Shown: positions 55,789 through 64,000 of the stretch, one piece after another
How the letters are laid out: the number at the start of each line of letters is the position of its first letter
Position numbering within the stretch: position 1 is the stretch's first letter
Assembly (NCBI GenBank): GCA_016808115.1
Contig: JAEQBH010003947.1
Span: forward strand, 62,001 to 126,000
DNA: 64,000 nucleotides
From: Tetrastigma voinierianum
Lineage: Eukaryota; Streptophyta; Magnoliopsida; Vitales; Vitaceae
Reading direction: 5' to 3'
The notes under the pieces: model-generated
The model's input: only the letters and a program-made list of their open reading frames with translations
The model's database searches: none
Told to the model about the DNA's origin: nothing
Translations under genes and position numbers: made by a program

Positions 55789-56911
55789 CTATTTCAACCT
55801 TGAGCTGCTAACTTTGAACTGTCCTTTCTCTGGATGTAGTATCTCAACTCCTCCATAAGGGAATACATGCACTACTATGAACGGACCTAACCATTTCGAC
55901 TCTTTAGTCACAGGAAAAGTTGGCAACTCCATGGTTGAACAATAAAGACTTGTCGACTGGCAAAACTCTCTTCTCATAATATGTTTGTCATGCCACGCTT
56001 TTGTCTTTTCCTTATATCCGAGCATTTTCATAAGCTTCATTGTGAAACTCATCTAATTCATTGAGCTGCAGCAATCGCTTTTCACCGGCTAATTTTCTGT
56101 CCATGTTCAACCGCCTAGTTGCCCAATATGCTCTATGTTCCAATTCGACTGGCAAGTGGCATGCTTTCCCATAGACTAGTCGAAATGGGGACATGCCTAG
56201 AGGGGTCTTAAAGGATGTCCTATATGCCCAAAGTGCATCATCGATCTCTTCACTCACTCTTTTCGAAAGCTATTGACGCTTTTTATGTATCGGACTTAAT
56301 TTCACGATTTGACACCTCGGCCTGTCCATTCGCCTGCGGGTGATATGCGAGTGAAGTTCGGTGTCTCACACCATATTTCTACAGGACTTTATCAACCAGC
56401 TTATTACAGAAATGAGTACCACCATCTGTGATCAATGGTCGTGGAGTGCCGAATTGAGTGAATATTCGTCAAGAAACTCACTACTACACCGGCATCACTG
56501 TGCATGCCCAGATACTTCCACTATTTTCGAGACGTAGTTCACAACAGGAGGATATACATGTGACTAAATGAAGAGGGGAAAGGTCCCATGAAGTCCATTC
56601 CCCATAGGTTAAACAACTTAACTTCCAGAATTGGGTTTGTGGGGGGTTCATCCCGTTTGGAAATGCTACCCATCCTTTGGCACTTATCACAGCTGGCTAC
56701 AAAATGATGAGCATCCTCGAATAAGGTAGGCTAATAGAAACCTGCATTTAGAGTACCTTGTCGTTGTTCTCAAATTCAAATGCCCCCCACATGGTAAGGT
56801 ATGGCAATGACTCAAAATACTACCCATTTCTTCTTTCGGTACGCATCTCCTTATCACTTGATCGACACAATGTTTGTATAAGATAGGCTCCTCCCAATAG
56901 TAGTGCTTCAA
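55789..56911 (-). pseudogene. Integrase (element B)
   Basis: In minus order: a degenerate H-H-C-C zinc segment (56911-56780), a TDGGTHFCN catalytic segment near 56430, Y-H-P-Q-A-N-G-Q-A near 56340, then WAYRTSFKTPLGMSPFRLVY (56227-56168), GKACHLPVELEHRAYW and KTKAWHDKHI. The C-terminal G-P-F-I-V-V-H-V-F-P-Y-G segment closes the domain. All are Athila-type. There are frame breaks at about 56700, 56480, 56260 and 56010. Confidence 0.9.
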
Positions 56912-57560
56912 CTGTGCAAAGAACCTTTTTTTCTATTGGTAGCCAAACTCCGGAGGAATCACTTTAGCCACTAAGTAGTTCACATAGTCGGCAAACCATG
57001 GAACCGGTTGAATGTCTTCAATTGCCAAGAGCTGCCCATCTGGGAAATTATCATTAATTTGCACTTCATCTCTCGGCCCCTCTAATCATGACAAATGGTC
57101 TACAACTAAGTTCTCTGTTCCCTTCTTATCTTTTATCTCTAAGTCGAACCCTTGCAACAGGAGTACCCATAGTATTAGTCTCGGCTTTGCCTCATTTTTG
57201 TCATTAGGTACTTAATGGCTAAGTGGTCAATGTACACTATCACCTTATTACTAATCAAATAGGGCCTAAATTTATCAAAGGCAAAAACAATGGCCAATAG
57301 CTCTTTTTCCATGGTGGCATAATTCAGCTGAGCATCATTCAAAGTTCGGCTAGCATAGTGGATGACCTGAAATATCCTTTCCCTTTTTTACCCCAGCACT
57401 GCTCTGATCGCATAATCACTAACGTCGCACATTAGCTCGAACGGAAGGTCCCAGTTTGGTGCTACAACTATGGGAGCTGATACCAATTTATCTTTCAGAG
57501 TTGAAAGGCTTCCAGGCATTGTTCATCAAAAACAAATGGTGTCTCCTGAACTAGCAAACT
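56912..57560 (-). pseudogene. RNase H region (element B)
   Basis: Only weak minus-strand pieces are legible, such as P-W-K-K-S-Y-W near 57300 and D-H-L-A-I-K-Y-like remnants near 57220. Placement between reverse transcriptase and integrase supports the call. Confidence 0.55.
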
Positions 57561-58560
57561 GGATAACGGTTTTGCAATCTGAGATAAATCTTTAATGAAC
57601 AGTCAGTAGAACCCTGCGTGTCCTAGAAAACTTCTTATACCCTTCACTGATGATGGTGGTGGTAATTTCTCTATTGCCTCAATTTTAGCTCGGTCAACCT
57701 CTATTCCTATTGTCGAAATCCGATGGCCGAGTATGATGCCCTCTTATACCATAAAGGGGTATTTTTCCCAATTCAGCACAATATTGGTTTCTTCACACCT
57801 CACAAACACTGCTCTCAAGTTTTCTAGACAATCATCAAAGGAACTCTCCAAAACTAAAAAGTCGTCCATGAATACCTCAATTGTCTTTTCAACCATGTCT
57901 TAAAATATGGCCATCATACAATGCTGAAATGTGCCTGGTGCATTACACAGCCCAAATGGCATTCGCCTGAATGCAAACGTACCATACGGGCATGTGAATG
58001 TTGTCTTCTCCTGGTCTTCAGGGGCTATGGCGATCCGACGCATTCGAATATCCATCTAAAAGCAAGAGTATTCATGCCCCGCTAGTCTCTGGTCCAACAT
58101 CCGATCCAAAGAAAAGATTAGGGAAAGTGGTCTGCTTCGAGTAGCCTTATTCATTCCTAAGATCGATACGACCTTCCATCATGTAATTGTTCTGGAAGGT
58201 AACAAGGTATTATCGGCTGTTTTGATCACTGTTGTCCCTCCTTTCTTAGGTATTACCTGTACTGGACTTACCCAAGTATTGTTGGAGATAGGATATATAA
58301 CCCCCACAACCAACCACTTTAGTACTTCCTTGCAGACAACCTCTTTCATAGTTGGATTCAATCTCCTCTGTGCTTCCACTGACTGCTTATGACCATCTTC
58401 TAATAAAATTCGATGCATGCACATAGAGGGGCGGATCCCATTTAAATTGGCTAGAGACCAACCAATCTCATTCTTATGATCTCTAAGCACTCTCAATAGC
58501 TTATCCTCTTTTGATGGTGTTAGAGACGCTGAGATAATTACTGGTAGGGTGCAGGCCTCC
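57561..58560 (-). pseudogene. pol: Reverse transcriptase (element B)
   Basis: The open part 58179-58560 includes RRLNPTMKEVVCKEVLKWL, V-I-Y-P-I-S and W-V-S-P-V-Q-V-I-P-K-K-G-G. After a break of about 100 bp come T-C-P-Y-G-T-F-A-F-R, M-P-F-G-L-C-N-A-P, then the catalytic F-M-D-D-F at about 57872-57858 and G-I-R-S-F-L-G-H-A-G-F-Y near 57640. These are diagnostic of Athila reverse transcriptase. Stops are few, so this copy is younger than the chromovirus copies or better preserved. Confidence 0.92.
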
Positions 58561-59300
58561 CCAAGGTAAGCATACCTTAAATGGCAAGGTAAAGGCTGCT
58601 CTATTTTGGGTGGTTGTTTAGAAGAGGGTAGTGGCATTTGAGTGTTTTCACCTAGAGGTTCATAGTACTTCCTTCCATTAGGTTCGAAGGAGTTCATCCA
58701 ATTCACAGACACGGCAGCCTCTTCACTCAAGTTCTCTGAATCACTCGTACTCAGCTAGCCTCCAGCGGTCGTGGGACCACTTTGGCCAAACACTATAGCC
58801 TTAACAATCTCCACTAAAAAGCATGCATCGCACTCTATTGGGTGTCTCATGGCTTTGAATACATTGAAGGTGACCTCATCATCTTGTACTCTCAATTTCA
58901 ATTCTCCCTTCTACACATCAATTAGTGCCCTACCAATTGCTAGAAATGGCCTAGCCAGTATGATAGGTATTTCTTTATCTTCCACCATATCCAGAACAAT
59001 GAAATTTTTCGAAAGGAATCCTGTCCACTTCAATTTAACGTCTTTTATCACCCCCGCCTCCCTAGTAAGCCTGAAGACCTATCCGCCACCCGGAGTGACA
59101 GCGTTGGTCATGAAAGCCACCTAATCCCAATCGTCTCGAATATAGATAGCAAAGATGAGGTTAATACTTGCCTCATATCACATAAGGCCTTCTCAAAGAT
59201 AATTTCACTGTGCACGGTATTGTAAACCGCTGAGGTCTTCAAATTTTTTTATGGTAGTTTCGCTTCAAGTAGGATGTCACTACACTCCTCAAATGAGGCT
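58561..59300 (-). pseudogene. Aspartic protease (element B)
   Basis: Minus frames show N-F-I-V-L-D-M-V-E-D-K-E-I-P-I-I-L and RPFLAIGRALIDV (59000-58920), then K-G-E-L-K-L-R-V-Q-D. These are the conserved end of Athila protease. The catalytic segment near 59150 is decayed (A-S-I-N-L readable). 58730-58561 encodes the linker into reverse transcriptase. Confidence 0.8.
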
Positions 59301-61130
59301 TCATCATTCTAAAGTCTCACACCCTTTTGTTGACAAAGATTCTTTCATGAATTTCACATAGCTGGGCATCTGCTGTAATGCATCGAAAAACGGAATGTTT
59401 ATGTGGAGTTTCTTGAACACCTCCAGAAATTTGGTGAATTGCTTATCCAATTTGCTCTTTTTCATGCGTTGAGAGTACGGGATTTGGATAGTAGGTTCAG
59501 TCATGTTTGGTTGGCTCTTAGCCTTTGTTTCTTCTTCATCCAACTCTTTCTAATGGGGTTGTTCCCCTACTACCTTGTCAACTCGTTAGCCGATTACTTT
59601 CCGTTCCTCTACCTCCCCTAACACCGGTGGCCGCCCGGTGCCGCTAGTTCTTCGCTAATTCCTCACGTGACACAATTGCTCAGCATCTCTCGCCGTTCAC
59701 CTCAGAATTACTCAATAATGCTCCCCTTTGCCTCTCTGTCAACAAATTGGCCATATGGCCCATTTACACCTCTAAGTTTCTTAATTATGCTGCCTGATTG
59801 TTCAATTGGGTGGTCTGGATTTGCAAATTCGCCTTTATCTCATTCATAAAGGTGGTGTGTGAGGTGAGCATTTGTGCAAGTGCTTGCTCCAAGTCTACTT
59901 AGGTTGGTTCATCCAATTTGCAGGTGGCATGTTAATAAGTGACTATTCCTCCTACCATAATTCCGATTTGCCTGGACACTTGCCACTCTCCAAATTCTCG
60001 ACCGCATTCGTACTCGATTCTAGTATCTATTCTGATATGCATTGCCTCCATACTGCCCTTGTTGTGGTTGATTCTACTGATTCACATATTGGGCATAATT
60101 TCATCACATTCGCTCGACCGACACTCCATGGGCATCAGGCCGCCCAACACAAGATTCATAAATTTCTCTACCTGACATCAATAGCATTTATCGAGCCCCT
60201 CGTTTCTTCGCAGCTCGCTTAGTTAATCGTAATATGATTTACCAAGTTACTTATAATCTCTATGTCTGCTCTTGCTGAGGGTTTCCTGGGTGCTGATCTA
60301 TCTCGGGCCACCGAGCAAGATAGTAGTCAGACCTCCAAGATCTCATAAGCTTGATCTCGTGGTTTTCTTTCATCGTGAGCACCTCCCCATTAAGCATCAC
60401 GATTGTCTTACGAGTCGCTTAGACCATTGTAGAATGTATGCACCTACATCCACTTAGTCAATCTGTGATGTGGGCACCTCCTCAATAGCTCATGAAATCT
60501 CTCCCAAGCCTCAGCTAGGTTCTCCCCCTCAAATTGCCTAAATGTATTAATTTCTTAGCACTAATTGAGTTATTTTCGAGGGTGGGAAAATTTTGGTTAG
60601 AAATTTCTGCACCAAGTCATTTCATGAGGTGATGGAGTCTGGAGGTTGGCTGGTTAACCAATGTTTAGCCCGGTCACTAAGTGACAATGGGAATAGTCGC
60701 AGTCTGAGAGCTTCTTCGATTACCCCATTATATTTGACCATATCACAGACCTCAATAAAGTTGGTCAAATGTGCATTCGAGTTCTTAGTCGGTAACCCAT
60801 GGAACTGGATATTATTGAGCATTTGCAAGTTACTCCTTTTAACTCAAAGTTGTTCGCCTATATAGGTGGTTGTCGATAGCCGACTTTAATCAGAAAAAAA
60901 GCAACCTTTCAAGTAGCATATGATTATCAGCCGTACGAAGGGTGGTGGCCTGATTTCTATAGTTCTGGCCCATTCTCGTCTAATTCTGTGGTTCATCCCC
61001 ATCATTAATATGTCCTACGTCTACTTGATGTTGCATGATTTCGCATCGAAGTTACGTGAGTCTCTTTACAATCGGCGCAAAGGTCCGCTCTCGTTCAGAT
61101 CGAATGGAAGCAGTTCCCTGTGATTTTGTC
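59301..61130 (-). pseudogene. gag: gag (element B)
   Basis: The frame 60622-60828 gives FHGLPTKNSNAHLTNFIEVC and L-R-L-R-L-F-P-L-S-L-S-D-R-A-K-H-W-L, the core of Athila Gag capsid. Next come N-T-F-R-Q-F-E-G-E-N (about 60550) and a degenerate T-D-E-A-Y-E-I-L-E-like piece near 60340. The frame 59304-59543 carries PYSQRMKKSKLDKQFTKFLE and HINIPFFDALQQMPSYVKFM, the Gag-to-protease spacer. Stops separate the pieces. Confidence 0.88.
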
Positions 61131-61329
61131 TTTGCATACACTCTAAATACGTTCCTAAAATCACAAGATAAGGACAAAACCAAATCACAGCACATATGCA
61201 ATAAAGAAGAACATGTAATCCAGGAATAAAAGTAAAAAGAAATGATCAAGAAGTGAGAAGAACTAAAGAAAGTAAAATTGATCCAAAGTACTATCTATGG
61301 CATGATTATCAATATCAATACTAAACTTC
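61131..61329 (-). other. Element B leader between primer site and gag
   Basis: A short AT-rich stretch without a recognised gene. The exact gag start cannot be fixed because the frame is broken near 61100. Confidence 0.5.
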
Positions 61330-61347
61330 TCCCCGGCAACGGCGCCA
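61330..61347 (-). promoter_or_regulatory. Primer-binding site for Asp tRNA (element B)
   Basis: The plus strand reads TCCCCGGCAACGGCGCCA, the 3' end of plant tRNA-Asp. The minus strand is therefore the primer site. It lies 5 bp from the LTR end at 61353. Asp priming is typical of Athila elements. Confidence 0.95.
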
Positions 61348-61352
61348 AAACT

Positions 61353-62532
61353 TGATCGCCAATGGGTGAGTGTGTAGACTGGAAACGCAAACTGCAGCGT
61401 ATGCATGCGTCGAGTTGACATAGTGTAGTGGTTAGTCAAGTATCGTTCCCTCAAAGAGAAGTGTGTTGACAACTGACTAAATGATTTTGATAATCTTTGG
61501 ATCTATTCCTAAAGCGAATTGCGACTAAATTACTTGAATTAATAAAAGCTTAGAATTGCTTATGTTGAATTATATCGATAATGACAAACCTAGGGTTTTA
61601 CCGTCCTACCACTCTTGATGGATGTCAATTCAATTAAGGACTTATTGAAGTATTTATATGAGTTATGCTATCGGTTGATCTTTCCTACAAGATATTCTCT
61701 TCTCTCGAGATATATTTTCCTATCTCGCCAAATGGGATGTCTTGCATCTCTCGCTCAATCTCGACTCCGAACGCCTAAATGTGCAGTCCCTAGCGCCACA
61801 CTCAGACTGGAATATCTCTATTCTTCGACTACCCAAGTGTTGCTTTAACCATGTCCCTAGAAATTATCTTCTCTCGATCTCAAATTCCAGCTTTAGCATG
61901 CCACGGTTGGCCAGACAATAACATGTAATTAAACCCAGAATTAAAGCAAACATATGAACTCATATTAATAATCAAATAAGCCAAAACCGAAAATCAATCC
62001 ATCAAATCGTGGTTAGGGTTGGAAAAACCCTAGAGAAAAGAGTTAGTTCATCATATTATTCATTATAGGTTGAAGAATTCGAATCATGAAGTGGGTTAAA
62101 GGAAAGACTACAGAAAAATCCGTCTTCGCGATCCGTCCCGAATCTGTCTATCTTGATCTCTCACCCCTGTATCTCCTTCTTCTTCCCGATCCAATCCCCC
62201 TTTTGCTTTGAAATTACTCCCTTTTTATACCTCGAGACGCGAGCCCATCAATGGCCTGTAGTTAGGTTTTTTTTGAGTTCCTATAATGGGAAGGAACCCG
62301 TCGCCGCGAGAAAAGGTCTTCGTACGGGAGAAACCCATAGCCTCGATGTCAGCTTTCATCATTTTTGCTTTTACTCTATTTTTCTGTCTTTTAGTTGCCC
62401 TTTTGATCCAACTTCGCCATATTCTATAGAATAAATATAGTATGAGGGATTAGCATAATATTGATGAAAAAATACTATGAATCATGCATTTTAGCAATAA
62501 AGAACACCGAGAATTTAACTGAATTGCACACA
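61353..62532 (-). mobile_element. Element B 5' LTR
   Basis: 1,180 bp from TGATCGCCAATGGG to TTGCACACA on the plus strand, i.e. with TG...CA ends. The inner boundary is set by the primer site and the outer one by the jump into element C protease at 62533. It holds no coding region. No target duplication can be checked because the other end of B is lost. Confidence 0.85.
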
Positions 62533-62720
62533 TGATTCATCCCGATCAGACCGTAGTAGGTCTAGGTTCACCTAAACCCAGTCGTCTGAAAATGGATAAA
62601 GGCATGAGGTTAATACTAACTCCCAAGTCACATAAGGCTCTCTCAAAGATCAAGTTCCCTATCTTACAGGGGATTGTAAAGTCGTCGATCCTTCAAATTT
62701 TTCAGGGTAATTTCCTCTGG
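62533..62720 (-). pseudogene. Protease N-terminal part (element C), interrupted
   Basis: The minus strand encodes F-T-I-P-C-K-I-G-N, then CDLGVSINLMPLSIFRRLG with the D-x-G active site at about 62630, and ends R-P-T-T-V at the B junction. The frame is open up to the insertion. Confidence 0.85.
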
Positions 62721-64000
62721 CGTATAGGCACTGAGACTTTCGCAAGATTCACTATCTCAAATTCTGATAACCTTCTATTCCTGGAAAGTATATCTTTCAT
62801 GAATTCTCGACGAGTCAAGATCCGCTCTGTTTTGATCCGCAAAATGGAATGTTGATATGCGCTCTAAACACTTTATGAATTTAGTAAACTGCTTATCCAG
62901 TTTATTCTGCCTCAACCGCTGAGGATATGGTACTGGTGCATAGGGCTTAGCTGTAGTTGCATGTTTCTCAATTTTTTTCTTTCCATCCGTGTCTCATTGC
63001 TTCTCCTTCGTTGTTCTGGCCTTTGATCTGAGGCTAAACTATTCCACTACTCTCAATTTCCTCTTCTCTACTACCGGTAGGCCCCCCGGTAGCCAGCTCT
63101 CTCTTCCAATTTAACGTGATAGCCACATGTTCCTACCGTCACCCTCAGGTTTTTCTCTCAATTGCTTGGCAAGGAACCTCATACTCTCTCGCATATTAGC
63201 CATTTTCCATCTGTCTTCTGTGTTTCTAACCGTGTCGCCTCGATTGTTTAACTAGGTGGCCTGGTTTTACATATTCGCCTTTGTCTCATTCATAAAGGCG
63301 GTATGAGAAGTAAGCATTTAAGTAAGGGCTTGTTCCAAGTCCACTTTTTTCTCTGGTGGTAGTTTGCTTACTCGGGGTGGTGGCATGTTGTTCAGATTGT
63401 TCCTCCATCCATAATTATGATTGCTCTGATTATTACGCCACCTTTGGCCTTGATTCTGGTTCTGATAATTGCTTCATACCGACCGCTATCGTGGTCGATT
63501 AAACTCGACACATAATGGGCATGCTCTTAACGCTTGTCATTCCGATCGACATTTCATAATCGCTAGGCCGTCTCCACATAATCTGCATAACTCCAAATGG
63601 GCCGGTCTAAACTAAGATTACGCACCTTGCTGTTTAGGGGTAAGCCAGCGACATGAGTAACCGTATCGCCGAGAACCTCGTTATCTGTGCCTCCCACATC
63701 CTTTCCCGGTGTAATCCTATCCATAGGCCACTGATTGTTGTTAGTAGCAGTATCCTCCAGGATTTCATATGCTTGGTCTGTAGTTTTCTTCATTAATGCA
63801 CCCCTTGCTAAGGCATCTATCATCGTTCGTCAGAATACAACCCCGATCCCATTCGACCATCATGACCAACCGGTTTCGTGCGAACCATATATCGACTTAC
63901 TATTTATTTAACCAACAATCATTTACATTTACAAAATGAACTACCATCGAGTGGTATATATTAAAATTTATACACATATACTAAGTCCCATTCTATACAA
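62721..64000 (-). pseudogene. gag: gag and Gag-protease spacer (element C)
   Basis: The frame 63563-63823 gives KTTDQAYEILEDTATNNNQW, typical of Athila Gag. 63480-63330 encodes an N/Q/R/W-rich segment, and 62940-62870 a P-Y-P-Q-R-L-R-Q-N-K-L-D-K-Q-F-T-K-F spacer. There are breaks near 63560, 63300 and 62830. Confidence 0.82.

Larger units (their letters stand above)
51214..62532 (-). mobile_element. Athila-type Ty3/gypsy element B, 3' LTR missing
   Basis: On the minus strand: 5' LTR (62532-61353), Asp tRNA primer site, gag, protease, reverse transcriptase, RNase H, integrase, a further ORF and a long 3' region that stops at the ATT array. A solo LTR is nested at 51664-53775. The order and motifs match the Athila clade. 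The 3' LTR is lost. It is inserted into the protease gene of element C. Confidence 0.87.
62533..64000 (-). mobile_element. Athila-type element C, truncated by the window and by element B
   Basis: Gag-like sequence from 64000 leftwards, then the Gag-protease spacer and the start of protease. Reverse transcriptase and integrase of C would lie beyond the lost left end of B and are not in the window. The sequence is related to B but clearly different, so it is a separate element. Confidence 0.85.

Noticed and set aside
62153..62855. Plus-strand frames of 93 and 107 codons
   Set aside because: The first is within the LTR of element B; the second is antisense to element C protease and gag.

Overview
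The window is plant nuclear DNA made almost entirely of nested, decayed retroelements. No host gene, tRNA, rRNA or CRISPR array was recognised. A flowering plant is indicated by three things: endogenous pararetrovirus (Caulimoviridae) sequence, Tekay/Del-like chromovirus elements with an initiator-Met tRNA primer site, and Athila-type Ty3/gypsy elements with an Asp tRNA primer site. The density and nesting suggest pericentromeric heterochromatin. The species cannot be told. Nearly every reading frame is broken by one- or two-base indels and stops, so coding calls are pseudogenes with approximate edges.

Layout. (1) 1-10434: chromovirus A1 (+). Its 5' LTR is cut by the window edge, and a solo LTR of the same family (3985-6011) sits in its gag/protease region. 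(2) 10435-10587 and 20791-27560: a plus-strand endogenous pararetrovirus holding a bit more than one unit of about 6.4 kb. It carries movement- and coat-protein-like genes, a last ORF, a promoter and a leader, but no reverse transcriptase. A1 lies on its left, and the complete chromovirus A2 (10588-20790, -) is inserted in it with a near-perfect target duplication. (3) 27627-50938: a minus-strand pararetrovirus with protease, reverse transcriptase and RNase H. It can be read as one terminally redundant copy interrupted by chromovirus A3 (28547-37442, +) and 5'-truncated chromovirus A5 (43437-49821, +). Its outer ends touch ATT-rich microsatellites. (4) 51214-62532: Athila-type element B (-), with a diverged solo LTR (51664-53775) inserted near its 3' end. 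(5) 62533-64000: a second Athila-type element C (-), interrupted in its protease gene by element B.

Most notable observations. The chromovirus family is internally rearranged in the same way in every copy that keeps the region: the 3' half of gag and the start of protease lie after the reverse transcriptase instead of before protease. This suggests a non-autonomous lineage that was mobilised in trans. The two pararetrovirus loci look like an RT-less and an RT-bearing component lying side by side, which recalls the bipartite organisation proposed for some florendoviruses. A repeat with tRNA-like A and B boxes, arranged as head-to-head inverted copies, occurs at 16150-17105, 42986-43436 and (fragment) 37443-37556.

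All family assignments come from reading translated motifs by eye; no database search was run.
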